A stretch of 64,000 nt of DNA from Drosophila pseudoobscura (GCF_009870125.1 NC_046679.1:24552001-24616000), one strand, 5' to 3'; shown: positions 32,461 through 45,189, numbered from the stretch's first letter. Numbers and translations are program-made. The notes: generated from the letters alone by a model not told the origin.

Positions 32461-35400
32461 TTATAGCTTCTTTAAATAGGCGGCACACTTGACGGCGCTG
32501 CTAACCTGCCCCGTGTTGAGGAGACTCAACTTCTTGTGCTTCGCGCGGAACTTCCTCACATAGGCATCGATTAGATTTTTAATCTTGTGTGGATTAATTT
32601 CACCCGACCGACTGTGACAGATCTGCAGAAATATATTGAACAAAAAATTGAATATAAATATTGTTCTTCCTTCATTTATGGTGTAGCAGTTTTCTCCAAC
32701 CTTTGGCACAGCCCTTCGCATTATGTCCTTGTAATCCTCCTTGGTAATCACCTTCTTGTTAAAGTGCGGCTTCAATACCAATTTCACTTCCTCAACGACA
32801 CGTTCCTGTCGGTTCAGCTTACGCAAAAACTGCAAATGAATATACAAACAAATTGATAATATGTCGACTGTTCAGCGTTGAGTGCTTGACATTGACTCAC
32901 TCTATCCTTATTTTGCAGATCCGTTGCCGAATTGGGTAGATCGTCGTATGCCGCCTTGTGGTCGTCTGATGGTTTGCCACCTACAGGAAAAGTTAAGGAA
33001 AATATTAGTTATATTTCAGATCGGAATTATCTGCTCTGTGTGCTAAACCGCCGATTGGGAAACGCTAACTTGCGGTGGACCAACAATTCGTAAGACTTGA
33101 AACTGTAAAACTATCGAGATACGAAAACGACAAAGAATGATAGAACGTAGAAGATTCGTTTTCGAATCTTTTATATCACTAGGTTTTACGAGCTCTTTTC
33201 CGAGTCCGTCTGGGAACTTTTAGCATGACTTTAGCCTCGTTTCCAAGTCCTTTTACGAAAAATTGTACTGTAGTTTCGTCTTAAAACTGTTGCTTGGTCC
33301 ACAGCTAAAGCTGCTCTTTAGTTTGCGAAATTAATCGCAATCGGTGGTTTAAGTCACTATCGAGGGTGCCACATATGGCCGTTCAAACTTCTTTGGAATT
33401 CGGTCTGTGGCACTCCCGAAAAAGTTCTCATTAGTTTGGAAAGCGGCAAGGATTTTGGATTCTATAATATCTACACACAACAAACCTTTTCGAGATTTAC
33501 GATCGCCTTTGTTATTACCCCTCTGGGATTTCTTGAAGCGCGACATCCTGGCCATATTGCCCACTGGGGAGGTGCTGCCAAAGAGATTGTCAAACATCTC
33601 CGTCTTGGCACCGCCACCGCCACCGCCCGCCTTCGAGCGTTGTTGCGGCGGCGGCTCAAACAGATCCTCATAGTCCGCCGATCCTGGAGAATATGGACTC
33701 TCGATATCCATGTTAAAGGAGTCGTCCAGTGCACTGACCGTCGCACCCGCCGCATTGCCGCTGCCGCCGCCGTTGCGCAGGCCAGAGCTGGTGGTGGGCA
33801 GATTTGCGAGGCCACAGCTGCTGCTGCTGGCAGTGCTCCCACCGCCCGCCTTCGGGAGCGGAGTGAGCTTCTTCGGCAGCGGCGTTGGACTAGAAATCAC
33901 CGGTATATGCTGGGAGCTGGACACCACGCTGCTGCCCGAGAGCAGCACATTGGAGAGGACCGTGATGGCATTACTCTCGGCCATCGTTTTGTCGTGGCCT
34001 CCGCCGTCACCGCCGCCGCCGATTCCGCCGGCACTCGATCCGACGACTCCCGCAGACATGGAACTGCTGCTGCCGAGATACTGCGTGGAGGTTACAACGT
34101 CGCATGCTTTGCCGCCGGCCTTCTCCTGCTGCTGGCTGGCAGTGGTACTTTGGTTCGGCTTGTTCATCAGCGCCATCACCAGATCCACGGGATTGATGAC
34201 ACCACTTGTCTGTGTCTGAGTCTGCGTCTGCGTCCCAGTGCTGTTCGACACAGCTGCCGGGGCCAGGCTGTGGCTGTGGCTGTGGCTATCGCTGTCGGAT
34301 TTATCCCCTGGTCCTCCAGAACCTGAGCTATTCGGTAGCGCCTGCTCCAGGTTCTGTGTAGGTGTGGGCGTCGGTGATCGGGGCGACAGCGAGGGCGACT
34401 TGGTCGGCTCAAACGGATCGTAGGCATCCGGTGAGCAGGGCCCGGACTCTGGCGGCGTATTCGGACCGATCTTCTGTGTGCCGCTCTCGTGACTGAGGCC
34501 ATGCGGCTGCTGCTGCTGATGCTGCTGCTGTTGCTGTCCATCATCATTGTCGTGGTCGTCAATGCCAGCCCCGGGCAGCTCCCTGGAGGAGCAGGCGGCC
34601 TCCAGCTCGTCCGCAGAATTGATGTCATCGGTATCCTCGTGCAGGGGATTGCTACGCACTTTGTGCTGTTTCTTGGCAGGTAGATTGAACTTGACAATTG
34701 GTGGCTCTGGCGGGGTCTTGGGGCCTGTCGTCTGCTGCACCGCCTCGTACGAGGAGGTCTCCATAATCGTGGCCAGCGAATCGACCTGTGGCGTCTTCTC
34801 CCGCTGACCGTTCTCCCGCATCAGATCGTGGTGCTCCGCCGGTGAGGCCACGCCGCTGCCGCGTCGCCTCTGATGCCGCTCACGTTGCTGCTGCTGCTGA
34901 TCCTGCTGCTGCTGCTGTTCCCTGCTCTCCCTGTCCCTGCGCATCGGATGCGACGGCGGCGCCTCGTTGGCATCTTCGCTGTCCGTGAGCACAATCACAT
35001 CTGCTGGCTCTTGATGCACTTGGAAGGGCGAGCGTTCCAGATCAATGATGGCCACCGGTTTGGCGTCCAACTTTTTGCGCTTGCGGGTCTTGTCCTTCTT
35101 TAGCTTTGGCTTCGCGCTGGCGTTGCTTAGCAGTCGGTCCATGGAGGAGCCGGTCAAACGATTCGCTAGAAGATCATCATGCCGCAGTGCCGGCATGGTC
35201 ACCACCGTCTGCTGCTGCTGTTGCTGCTGCAAGGAACTGGCATTCGTACCGCTGGCTGGCTCCTTGTTGAAGCTAACGCTCACGAGGATGTTGTTCCCAG
35301 AGGCAAAGACCTCCTTCGAGGGGATGGGCTCCGGTGTCTGGGTGCGACGCTTACGGTTCTTCTTCTCCTTGCGCTGCAGCTTGTCGATGGGCTTCTTTTT

Positions 35401-38400
35401 CTTTTTGCTCTTGTCCCGCTTCCGTTTCGCCTTCTTACCCAGGCCCAAGGGCGTGGCACTGCGTCGCCCATCATCTGCATAGTGACCGGGCAGGCCCTTG
35501 GGCGAGCCAAGAGGCGGTGTCCACGAGGAGTTCTTATCCCCACCATCGTGAATGAACTTCATATGATCATCGGAGAGGCTGGGCGATGGCGACCAGTGGC
35601 CGGCTGGCACTCCCTTGCTGATGGGCGGCGAGTGGCGTCGCTTCTTTTGGGGCGCCAGGAAATCATCGGCATCCTCGAAAGGATCGCGTTGTCGCGAGAT
35701 GCGCCTCATGCGGGCGGCCGTTGTCGGACTAGTGCTGGCCGTTCGCTTCTTGTTCTTCTTTTTCTTGTCCGATTTCTTCTTTTTCTTCTTGGGCACCGCC
35801 TTGGGACTCTTGGAACGCGTCCGACTGCGACTCAATCGGGGCGTATAGCGCGGCGAATTATGGTACACCGGAGGGGGGGCCAGGTTACGGCCTCCATTGA
35901 CTCGCGTCGGTGTGTGGGATCCAGATCTTAGCGAAATGGGGCTGTGCCCACGATCCATCACATGCATCGGATGCATTGGCGGCGAATCCCGTCGCTGCTT
36001 GGGTGGTGGCGAGACCGAAGGGGAACGCACATAGCGACGTCCTGGTCCCGGCGACATGGACCTGCGCCGCTGCTTGCGATGTGGCGATGTGCCCGGCGGC
36101 GGTGAGGGCGATATACTGAAGCTGCGCAACCGCTTCGGCGTGGCTGAGCGCGACCGCGAGGGGGCACCACCACGAGAGCCGCTGCGCGAGAACCCAGGAC
36201 TGTGGGAGGAGCGACGGCGCTCAAAGCTGCCGCCGGAACGACTCCTGCCCGAACGCATGGCATCACGGCCATAGCGATCCTTGGCCGTGGGCACATGATG
36301 CCGCGACCCGGCGCCCACCACATTGCGCACATCATAGCGGGCCAGCTCCCGCCGCTTGGGACGCTGGTAGAAGTTCTGATTCTGGTTCTGGTTCTGCATG
36401 TGGTAGTTCTGGTTGTTCTGGTTGTTGTGGAAATAGTGCTGGTTCTGATGGTTCTGGCCCTGACTGTGGAAATGCTGGTATGGCCGATTGTGGAACTGCT
36501 GCTGATTCCTGTTGTAGTTGAAGCGCATGCCGCCACGGCCGCGCTGGAATCCGCCACGTTGGAAGTCGCGACCCCGGAAAGGCCGTCCATGGCGTCCATT
36601 CGAGTGCGAGCGTGACCGGGAACGGGATCGGCTGTAGGACTTGGAGCGACTGCCACGCGGCCTGCGTCGGTTACGACTCCGAATGGGGCTCCGGCTGCGG
36701 CTTCTGCTCAGACTGCGGCTACGGCTGCGGCTGTGGGGCTGCGGTGGACTCCGCGATCCTCTGGGCGACTGGGGACTCCTGGACGCCGCCGAACTCCTTC
36801 GCGGTGTCCTTGTGCGTCGTCGCGAGCCGCTGCGTCGTGTCTCATCCGACTGCTTGTCGCCGCGATAGTTGCGCTCTTTGGGCCGCTTGCTCACTTTCTT
36901 GAAGGTCTCATCCTTGCCACGCTTCGAACGTTTGGATTTGCTCTCGTTTTCCTTCGGTGGCTCCTTGGGGGAGCCGGCTGTGGCTCCTCCCTCGCTGCGG
37001 CGACGACTGCGACTGCGTCTCTGCTTCGCCTCATTCTCATTGGCCAAATCATCCTCGGAAATGAGCTCCGTGCCAATGTTCTCCGCCGGTTCTTGCTCTG
37101 CATTCTCTTCGTCGTCGCTGGACTTGGAGCACGGCGACTTGGGACTAGTGGAGGCTTCGATCTGATGCTTTTCGCTCACTGCAGAGGCCTCTTCGTCTTC
37201 GTCATCGTCATCGTCTCCTTTTTCATCCAGACAGGGCGTGTAGGAACGATCCGGCTCTCGTTCGCTGCTGCTCCTTGCTCCCTCGTTCTTGTCCTTCTTC
37301 TTGGCAGGTGTTGGCTCAGAGGTGGATGCCACCTCGGGAGCCTCTGCTGCGGCAGTGGCAGCCACTTCAGTGTCATCCAGCGCCTTTTCAAACTCTTTGG
37401 GCTTGTCAATGTCCAGCTCCTCCCAATCGCTGTCGTCATAGAGCTCCAGCACACCCTTGCCCCTGTCCCTTTCCACTCTGCCACCATCCCGCGCCTTGGG
37501 AACGGGACTGGGAGTGCTGTGCGCCTTGGTCTCCTCTTCTTCATCCACTGTCGGCTCCAGATTTGAGTTGCTGTTGCTCGAAATTCGTTCCGTTTCGGGT
37601 TCTGGCTCTGCCTGGCGCTCGGGCTCGGCCTCGGTCTCGGGCTCCTCCTCCATGGGCTCTCCATCGATGTTGGAGTCGCCTTCCTCCTGCTCGTCTGTCG
37701 GATTCTCGGGCTCATACAGATCGGATGCCTTTTCCGGGGGCAAGGGTATGCTGTTATCCGGCTGCGCTGCTGCAGCATTCTCATCCTCATCATCATCATC
37801 GTCTAATTGTACTAAATCCTCATTCGCGTCATCGTCGTCCTGCATGGAAGGTATTTAGGATTAAAGAGAGGTTTGAGAAGAAAAGAGAATAACATTTGGT
37901 TGCGTTAGTAGCTGAAGGGATACGTGGAAAGGATGCCCCTTCCTCAAAAGACATACATATATGAGCTTTGAATCTACATGAAAATCAGAATCTCAATTGA
38001 ACCCAAACGAAAGTCGAACGTTCTTTTCCAATTCCCCCATAAAGAATACATAGAAACAATCCTAGACGCAATTCTAGTTCCAAATCCTATGCCACTTCTC
38101 AAACTAAAATAAAAACAGAACCATCTTGCGGATCCCTACCTTATCTGCTTCTTCGGCTGTAGGCATTGGCTGTGGCCCAATGGGCAAAGCCGTCGCGTTG
38201 GCCACCGCCTGTGATTCCTGCGAGTAGATCGAAAAGTTTGGACAGTTGTCGGCATCGTCATCGCTGTCCATCTTTCGGCCGCTCAGCGGCTTTCTAGTCA
38301 TCGCTGCTGCTGGCCGCTGCTGGGCATAGTCCGTGCTCAGCTTGAAGAGGGGACTGTTCCACGAGAGGCTGGCGGGTGGCGTCGGTGGTGGTGGTACGGT

Positions 38401-41062
38401 CAGCACCGCCGGCATTGATAGACGACCGACAGCGGGACCTGGACCAGGCAGACCGGGCATCACTGGTGCCGCAATATGACTCAGTGGAAAGATAGGAGGT
38501 CTTTGTGAGAAGTTATTGGATGCTGGTGATGCCACTGCGGAGGGATGGCTCGGCCCATTGCCACGGAACGAGGAAGGGTTTGGGCCTGGTCCCAGCTGCT
38601 GCTGCTGCTGCCGCTGCTGCATCTGCATGTTCTGGTTTTGGTTCCTCTGCTGCTGCTGCTGCTGCTGCTGTCGATTGGGCGTGTTAAAGCGCAGGTGAAA
38701 GGGCGTAAAGCTGGAGACGTTGCTGTTGCCGGGGTTATTATTGTTGAAATTCTGATTGAATCCGGTGCCGCCTCCACCACCGTCACCGCCAGTAGAATGC
38801 CGCTGATATTGATTGCCAGTCGCACCTCCACCGCCGCCTCCGCCGCCACCTCTGTTGTAGCTGCTGTTGCCTCCATAGCGATTGCCTGACCCACCGCCTC
38901 CGCCGCCACCGCCACGACTAAAGTTGGGTCCGGCACCTCCGCGCTGGTAGAGCGGTGCCTGGGTGATGGCTTCTGCGGGTGGCTTGGAGGCTGCTTCGGT
39001 GGGAGCTGGCGCTGGTGCTGCTCGGGCTGGCGCCGCGGCTGCTGCTGCTCCTGGCGTTGGTGTGACTGCTGCGGCACGTTGGGGCAGAGTCAGACTTCCG
39101 TCGGCACGGATCTGCACTTCGCTTAGGTTTCGCGTTGCTCCATGCCAGCGATCCTGCAGATCCAAAATACTAGACAGTATATCGCTGGCCGATGAGGATG
39201 GCGTGGTGGCCGCTGTGCGCGCCTTGCCCTGCAGCAGCGCCTTGCGTATGCGCGGATTCCCAATGCTGGCAATGCGCACCGACGTTTGCACTGCTGTGGC
39301 GCCCAGTCCTGCCCCTGCTCCCGCTGCCGCCTCGTCCTGACCCGCTTCACTGTCCGAGAAGTACTCCAGATCGTTGGCGTTTCCAAATAGAGTGAAGCTA
39401 GAGGCATTTCCCCCACTCAGATACGAACGCAGGCCATCCGCCTTGACGCCGAGCTGCTCCGCTAGTCTTTTGCTGGCAGTCAGACGACGGCGGCCCGGTT
39501 CATCGCTGGAGGCCGAGGCAACAACTCGACGACGACGCCGCCGACGGCGACGTATGACCTTCTTGCTGGTCGTCTTCAGGGCAAACTTCTCGTCAAAGTT
39601 GTTGAGGTCGTACTCCACGACATAGGTGCGATGGCGTGTGCAGCGGCGCCTTCGTCGCTGCGTTGTTTGTCGACGGTTTGTGGTGGTGCGTGTGGTTGTT
39701 GTCGTCGTGGTTGTGGTACGGGTGGTACGCGTACGGGTCGTGGTGGAGCCGGAGGCCGCGGCGTCCGCTGAAGTGGCGGCACGGGTGCGACGCAAAACAG
39801 CAGCGCGTATGCGTTCGTTTTGGCGGGTACGGACTATCCTTGGCTGTTGCTGAACCTCTCTCACGCGCAGACGCGTCTCGGGCAGACCCATGCCCCGGAT
39901 GTCCTCGTACAGCATGTTTAGGTCCTCGGCCAGGTCAAGATTATCATCGGAATTCTCATCGTTGGAATCAATGCACTCGTCGCAGTACCAGGAGCCCGCG
40001 GGTATCTCGTCCAGCGGCGGATCCAGGCAGTCCATGTGATATCCCTGATTGCAGCTGTCGCAGAGCAACATCACATCCTCTCGCTCCGGACTGCGGCAGA
40101 TCTCGCAATTGGTCACATCGGCCACAGTCGCAGCCGCGTCTTCCTCGTCTTCGAGGGCCAGTTCCGTTTTTGATTTGCTTAGATCCACGCGCAACTCGCG
40201 CACCACATTGCGATCGGCATAGTTGTCGCGCACCACGATCCTGTCGAAGGTTATCCGATCGATGGGACAGGTCTGGACATTCTTCGACCATGCCTCGATG
40301 CAGGGCGCACAGAATATATGCTCGCATGTGGCCGGTGTGCCGATCTCCTGTTGCCGAAAGGTAAATAAACAAATTGGACACTTTTCCAACAGCTCGTTGC
40401 TGCTGCTATCGGAGCTGAAACCGGGATCTTCCGCAGGCCCAGGACTGAGTCTCGTCTTGGATTCAGTTTCGTCGCTTGGTTCTTCTTCGTCGGACTCTAG
40501 CTTTTTCCTCTTGCCGCTTTGACCACGCAATCGTTTAGGGCGTTGTCCGATCTGAAATATGGATAGGATTAGGATTAGCAAACCGTCAAGTCAATCCAGT
40601 AAAAATGGGTGCAGTAATCTTAGAAGTAGTAATGGGGATATATTTGTGTACCTCACTTCCGCTGGAGGAGCAGTCGTCACTTTGGGGTCCATAGCGGTTT
40701 TTCCGAATTCTTGTGGATCTTCTTTGCACGGCATCCGAGTCGGAATCTTGAGTGGCAGGGGGACGGCGCTGTCGGCGGGTGCTCCGACGAAAACGCGAGG
40801 ACGCCGTCGAGCAGGATGGTCTTGCATCAAGGTCAGGATCATCGCCAGAGTTTGGGGGGTTGGGGTTGGCGTCGTCGGTGTCGTCAGAGTCATTGAATTC
40901 GATGCGCATGATGATGCGTCGATTCCTCGTATCCGGCGCAGAGCTTTTGCTGCACGACGGCTGCTGTTGCTGCTGTTGTTGCTGCTGATTCATTTTAGCG
41001 CCTCCGCGACGGCTGCAATCACCGGAATCATCGGAATCAGAAACCGAATCACGGTCAGGCAT
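32461..41062 (-). CDS. CG2926: PHD- and RING-finger SR-like protein with SRI domain (PHRF1 orthologue)
   Basis: Exons on the minus strand: 41,062-40,652; 40,551-38,140; 37,839-33,486; 32,980-32,901; 32,829-32,701; 32,622-32,461; phases join throughout for about 2,515 aa. A RING finger at about residues 195-232 (CPICLFTF ... CEHIFCAPC ... CPID) is followed by a PHD finger at about 286-330 (CEICRSPE ... [14 protein letters not shown] ... WYCDECID). Then come long Arg/Ser, poly-Gln and Gly-rich low-complexity segments and a C-terminal SRI-type helical domain ([17 protein letters not shown]) over the last ~95 residues. This order is that of PHRF1, a nuclear protein that binds the phosphorylated RNA polymerase II C-terminal domain and has ubiquitin-ligase and chromatin-reading modules. 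Exon 3 could read on to a stop at 33,349, but splicing at 33,486 (AAAG|GTTTGT) is needed to reach the SRI exons. Symbol from memory of the D. melanogaster orthologue. Confidence 0.9.
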
Positions 41063-42250
41063 GCTGATGCAACTGCGTATGTGTATATATCAGGTTATAG
41101 ATGTGTAGATGTACACTTTGAATAGTCGGTTTTGTATTACATATAGGGGATATTCTTTTCGCTGAATTTTCATCTAGCTATTTCTTCGGTTCTCTGCTCT
41201 GCGGTTCTTCCTCTCTCTTCTTGTCGATTTTGCAGCTACATCATTTTCATTTTTCACCAAGGAGGGAGCCCAGAGAGTTTTGAGGCCCGTCTGTAATTGC
41301 AGTGTCCGCAGAGGCCGAAGGCATCAATCATTCGTTTTTTGTTTGCCGATTGGTTAATCATACACTTGCATTTTCGTTTCCACACTCGCTTCAACTATCT
41401 ACAATGGGGCACGGGAGAACGCCTTTTTCGGTAGAAGTCAAATATATTTCGTATATGTTTTACACGCAAATTTTCTCATACAAATTTTGTTCACACACAC
41501 ACTTGGATTTCAGCCATTTTTTCAGCTAGAGATGGCACTTCTAGCCAATATGCGCATTCGATAGTTTGCCGCTGGATGCATCGTAAGCAAAAAGAAACAC
41601 AACCCTACCAGACTTGCATTTTTTTATTATTCTTTATTTTATCTGGATTTAAAAATAAAATGGGGTTTTCGACTTAGCGGTACTGCAGTAAGGCAGTACA
41701 AAATACTCGCTCCGTACGCTAAAATCTCCATACTTGTTACGGAATAACACAGCCTTTGCAAGCCCACCAACCCGATGCATCATCCTGCATCGATTTTTGT
41801 AAGGGTATTTTCGCAGTCGTCGCATCCACAGGGTCCGCACCAACTGTATATAAACTAAAGGCTGAATAAATGTACATATGCAAAAGAATATCAGAAAGCT
41901 AGACAAAAACGTTGGAATGGTATGCCTGGCAGGTCAACGACCTCATTGTATCCTTATTGCTAGGGTCCGAATATATTAGATTATTATTCAGACAATAAGA
42001 TTTTCCGGCCCCAGACATCATTTAGCCGGAAGCAGTACATTCCAACATAACACTTTGCTGCCTAACGTGAAAATAAATCAACCGAAAATCAATAAGTCCG
42101 GGTTATTTCCTCAAGAAAGTGAATAAAAACTTCGGCTGGCAGTGAAAATCCACAGCGATAAAGGCCCACACAACAGTGGCGGCACTATCGATATTCATAT
42201 ATCGCAGTTGCAAGCATCGATTTTCAGTTGCGAAATATTTTCTTTCCCAA
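41063..42250. promoter_or_regulatory. Divergent intergenic/promoter region between the PHRF1-type gene and Rev7
   Basis: The genes are transcribed away from each other. The Rev7 side has a perfect DRE (TATCGATA, 42,186-42,193) 58 bases before the Rev7 ATG. The other side has CT-rich sequence and short 5' UTR-like stretches but no clear core motif. A minus-strand frame at 41,649-41,906 (85 codons, basic, containing YPYKNRCRMMHRVGGLAKAV) looks less random than most here. I know no family for it and it has no promoter or splice context, so I do not call it a gene. Confidence 0.45.
42186..42193 (+). promoter_or_regulatory. Rev7: DRE (DREF site) at Rev7
   Basis: Perfect 8-base TATCGATA palindrome 58 bases upstream of the Rev7 start codon. 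DREs bind DREF and drive replication, repair and housekeeping genes in flies, which suits a translesion-repair gene. Confidence 0.65.
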
Positions 42251-42859
42251 ATGCAGTCAGAATATGCAGACGATATACATCTGGAGGCCCTTGAGGTGAT
42301 TCTGAATCACATTCTGTACGTGCGCGGCATATATCCGGCACAAATCTTCAAGAAGCGACGCATTTACAACACCCCGATCTTCGTATCGATCTATCCCCCG
42401 CTAAATACATACCTTGCCGGCGTTCTGCGATCAGCCCGGGAGCTACTTTGCCGGCGAGAGCTAAAGTGCTTTGAGATCCTTCTGTATCACAGCGAGAACA
42501 CGCCAATTGAAAGTTATATGCTACAGATAGAACAATTGGAGCCTGAGGCAGCGAGGCAGCCAGCGCAGGATCCGCACCTGATCGAGTACGAGCAACATCT
42601 GCGCGCCGCCCTGTACAAGCTTTCCGAACGCCTCAAGCCTTTGCCAAGGCTGCCTGGCAACTGCCAGTTCAAGGTGCATCTGCACACCACACAGACGGCC
42701 TTTGTCGAATTTAGCCACGAGGCCCAGTACCAGGAGTTTCCCTGGCTGCAGGCCGAGACTCCTCAGCAAATGGAAGCGCGATCGGGCACGGTCTCCCTGC
42801 TGCCGCTGGTCGCAGTCGACAACGTGGGATTGAAAATGCAGGCGCGCATCTTTGGTTGA
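42251..42859 (+). CDS. Rev7: Rev7 / MAD2L2 HORMA-domain protein
   Basis: Single-exon 202-aa protein (human 211 aa). HORMA features include ILYVRGIYPAQIFKKRRIYN near residues 17-36, YPPLNTYL, FKVHLHTTQTA and, late, EFPWLQAE and LKMQARIF; these align with human REV7 segments such as ILYVREVYP and FPWI. It is the accessory subunit of DNA polymerase zeta (with Rev3) and clamps short peptide motifs with its safety-belt. An upstream in-frame ATG at 42,176 would add 25 residues; I prefer 42,251 (MQSEYADD) because the family starts about here and the upstream codons overlap the DRE. The stop lies 89 bases from the stop of convergent noi. Confidence 0.92.
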   Translation: MQSEYADDIHLEALEVILNHILYVRGIYPAQIFKKRRIYNTPIFVSIYPPLNTYLAGVLRSARELLCRRELKCFEILLYHSENTPIESYMLQIEQLEPEAARQPAQDPHLIEYEQHLRAALYKLSERLKPLPRLPGNCQFKVHLHTTQTAFVEFSHEAQYQEFPWLQAETPQQMEARSGTVSLLPLVAVDNVGLKMQARIFG

Positions 42860-42948
42860 GATGAGTGTTATTTCCGATTGATAATTGTGTATTAAATCAA
42901 AGTGTTACATTGAATCAGTGTGTGTATTGTGTATAAACTACATACTTT

Positions 42949-44460
42949 CTAGAGCAGTCCTTGACGCTTCAAGTCCTCAAATGTCTTGCGATTGACCACA
43001 TTGCCCAGGGAGTCCTCGTACTCCTCCTCCTGGTCGGCTATCCAGCGTTCGCTCTGCTTTTGCGACTTCAGTTTCTCCCACAACGTGATGGCGTCCTCAA
43101 TCTGGGTCACATTCGCGAAATGCGCCGTATTGGGTATACCCAGACACCGCATGCCGTGCGCATGTCGCCATTCGGCAAAGTGCCGCTGAAATGCCTTGGG
43201 TCCTTTGTAGGTGAAGTTGCCACAGATCTCGCAGTTGTAACTGATGTTCAGGCCATGCAGCTTGTAAAGCCAGTAGGGAATGGGCTTGCCGTCCCAGCCG
43301 AGGGGCAAGTTTTTGGGGTTGTACGGCACATCATCGGCATCGGGATCGTCGTCGTTGTCCGACTCGCTGGCCTCCACATCGCTGTCGTCCCGCTCGCCGC
43401 CCGTGCGCGCCTGCTTCCGCTGAACATTCTCCTTGGTCGCCGCCCGCTGCTCGGATAGCAATTCGGCGTATTTATAGAGCAGCGCTTCCAATTGAGCGAT
43501 GTCTTTGCTGCGCTCGTGCTCCTTCGTCTGCGCATTGGCACTTTTGGCGCTTGGCTTCTTGGCCATCAGAGCGGGGTCCAGTGTGCTCTTGCCCTTGGTG
43601 GAAAACAAGCGTTGGGCACGCTCTTCCAGAGTGCCGCCACACTTAAGTCCCAGGGCAACCAGGGCGGACTTCAGACGATCCAGACCCAAGGAGGCCAGTT
43701 CCTCCCAGCTCGAGAACGCCGAGAGATCCAGGTGAGCTCCCGTATTGGCCAGCGCCGACTCGGTCTCTTTGAGCGACCATCCCGGAAAAGAACCCTGCAG
43801 CCACTGACGCTGGAAATCGAGCTCCACCTTGACCAGCTCCCCCTCCAGATCCAGCAGGGGCTGTATCCGTAGAATGAAGTTGTGCAGGTATTCGTTTAGT
43901 GTCTCAATGTACTTTCGGTACTCGCGGTTTTTCCGTTCGCGAGGAATGTCAAACACATGATCGAACGACATTAAGTACGCAATGTAGTCCAGCTTTTCGA
44001 CAGCCCTCAGATTCAGGTAGATCTCATAGCACTCGTTCAGATCCAAATACCGGCCGCCGCCTTCCTCGTCGGTAAACTCAACGAGGGCGCTCATATCATC
44101 GGGATTGCTGTATATCTTGATCATGTCGTCAAACTCCACGGACAGCGGGACACTCACTTCGGCCGGATGCGATTTGTAGAACAGCTTGATCTGCTTCAGG
44201 CGGGCATAGAACTCGTTGAATTCGTTGGGGCCCGATAGGGCCGCAATCTCCTGTTTCCTCTCATTGTCCTTGTCTTCGTACAAGTCTCGCAATTGTGTGG
44301 TGGCATTATGATGCAGTTCCATCAAATATTTCAGCCTGTGCTCCGAATGAATGCGCTCCTTTTCTCCCGGCTTTTTGGTTGCGTGCTCGTCCACCATCAA
44401 CTTGACGAGGCGCTCGCGTTCTTCATGGTATCGGCGCTGCTGCTCCAGGAGCGTCTCCAT
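42949..44460 (-). CDS. noi: Splicing factor SF3a subunit 3 (SF3a60), noisette
   Basis: Uninterrupted 503-aa frame, the size expected for SF3a60. It starts [20 protein letters not shown] and carries the N-terminal SF3a60 helices. A conserved C-terminal region has a matrin-type C2H2 zinc finger ([11 protein letters not shown] ... [13 protein letters not shown], about residues 410-435). SF3a60 belongs to the SF3a complex of the U2 snRNP and is needed for branch-site recognition in spliceosome assembly. The frame is open 40 codons further upstream, but the family starts at this ATG and the extra sequence reads as 5' UTR. An acidic linker ([18 protein letters not shown]) precedes the finger. The 3' end faces Rev7. 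The promoter module lies at 44,570-44,640. Confidence 0.95.
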   Translation of the reverse strand: METLLEQQRRYHEERERLVKLMVDEHATKKPGEKERIHSEHRLKYLMELHHNATTQLRDLYEDKDNERKQEIAALSGPNEFNEFYARLKQIKLFYKSHPAEVSVPLSVEFDDMIKIYSNPDDMSALVEFTDEEGGGRYLDLNECYEIYLNLRAVEKLDYIAYLMSFDHVFDIPRERKNREYRKYIETLNEYLHNFILRIQPLLDLEGELVKVELDFQRQWLQGSFPGWSLKETESALANTGAHLDLSAFSSWEELASLGLDRLKSALVALGLKCGGTLEERAQRLFSTKGKSTLDPALMAKKPSAKSANAQTKEHERSKDIAQLEALLYKYAELLSEQRAATKENVQRKQARTGGERDDSDVEASESDNDDDPDADDVPYNPKNLPLGWDGKPIPYWLYKLHGLNISYNCEICGNFTYKGPKAFQRHFAEWRHAHGMRCLGIPNTAHFANVTQIEDAITLWEKLKSQKQSERWIADQEEEYEDSLGNVVNRKTFEDLKRQGLL

Positions 44461-44569
44461 TGCACTTGAATTGTGGAGAATAAGTTGGAGTTTTCTGGTT
44501 GAATTATCGTTTATTCCCAAAAGAAAACACAAATTTTCATTTATTTCGCGTGTGTGTACCGCAGTGTGT

Positions 44570-44645
44570 TCGACCCTCAAAATTATACCGAAATATACCG
44601 TCTCATTGTAAAAATATACCGTAAATATACTGACGAATTAATGTT
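44570..44645 (-). promoter_or_regulatory. noi: GGTATATTT promoter module of noi
   Basis: Read on the minus strand the order is TCAGTATATTTACGGTATAT, spacer, GAGACGGTATATTTCGGTAT, then TTTTGAGGGTCGAACACACT. The last part resembles a Motif-1-type core (GGTCACACT) with an insertion. It sits about 110-180 bases upstream of the noi ATG and abuts a partial family A repeat (44,650-44,780). Confidence 0.5.
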
Positions 44646-44649
44646 CTGA

Positions 44650-44780
44650 TATATCTTTTTTTTGAAATACTGGCTTTTATTGGATTTTGTTAAAAAAAAA
44701 GGTTTTAGCGAAAAAGGTAAAGCAAAAAAAATCGTAAGAGAGTAAGCGTATTCCCTTTTATTGTATTTTGAAAAAAACAT
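44650..44780 (-). repeat. Partial inverted family A repeat
   Basis: On the minus strand it reads TTTTTCGCTAAAACC, poly-T, AACAAAATCCAATAAAAGCC and AGTATTT. This matches the 5' part of the family A unit. It then jumps straight to the GGTATATTT module, lacking the GTGGGCATGGC middle. Confidence 0.5.
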
Positions 44781-45034
44781 GGCTTAAACAACAAAGTTGT
44801 AAGCCCTATTTCGTTAATTTATGACATACTGGTTTCCAAACCATTTAAAACGTAATTAATAAAATGACTTTCTCAAATTTATATGTTTTAGACGTATTCA
44901 TGCATTTGATTAGTTTCTATCGTTGAAATACCTTTTAAACAGAGTCTGACTAGTTTCTGGGGTTAAGTTCGATTTCTTATCGACATACGAGGCACCAAAA
45001 TTGAGGAAAAAACAATCAGAGCAATTGCCGTAGC

Positions 45035-45185
45035 AGGTAACAAGTCAAGTATTTAAAGCAAGCCGACCAAGTAGAAAATTGATTCATCAATCGTATAAAA
45101 CTATGTGGGCATGGCTAAATGTTCTATCTAGCTAGTAATATTCCACGGAAGATAAAAAACGAGGAATATGTAAGTAGAACTTGAA
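45035..45185 (+). repeat. Family A dispersed repeat copy
   Basis: It contains AAGTAGAAAATTGATTCATC, AAAACTATGTGGGCATGGCT and TAATATTCCACGGAAGAT and runs into a GGTATATTT module. The close match to 23,690-23,850 and 19,500-19,640 shows a common origin. Confidence 0.65.
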
Positions 45186-45189
45186 TTCG

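Noticed and set aside
33436..37892. Long plus-strand frames opposite the PHRF1-type gene (such as 33,436-34,326 and 36,733-37,566)
   Set aside because: They are antisense shadows of a GC-rich, low-complexity coding exon; the minus strand has the domains and splice phases.
38481..39077. Alternative-frame poly-Gln/Arg ORFs inside exon 2 of the PHRF1-type gene
   Set aside because: They arise from CAG/GGN repeats read in another frame; the main frame carries the RING and PHD fingers and spans the region without a stop.
41649..41906. 85-codon basic minus-strand frame between the PHRF1-type gene and Rev7
   Set aside because: Somewhat protein-like, but no family, promoter, splice or poly(A) context seen; left as an unproven ORF.
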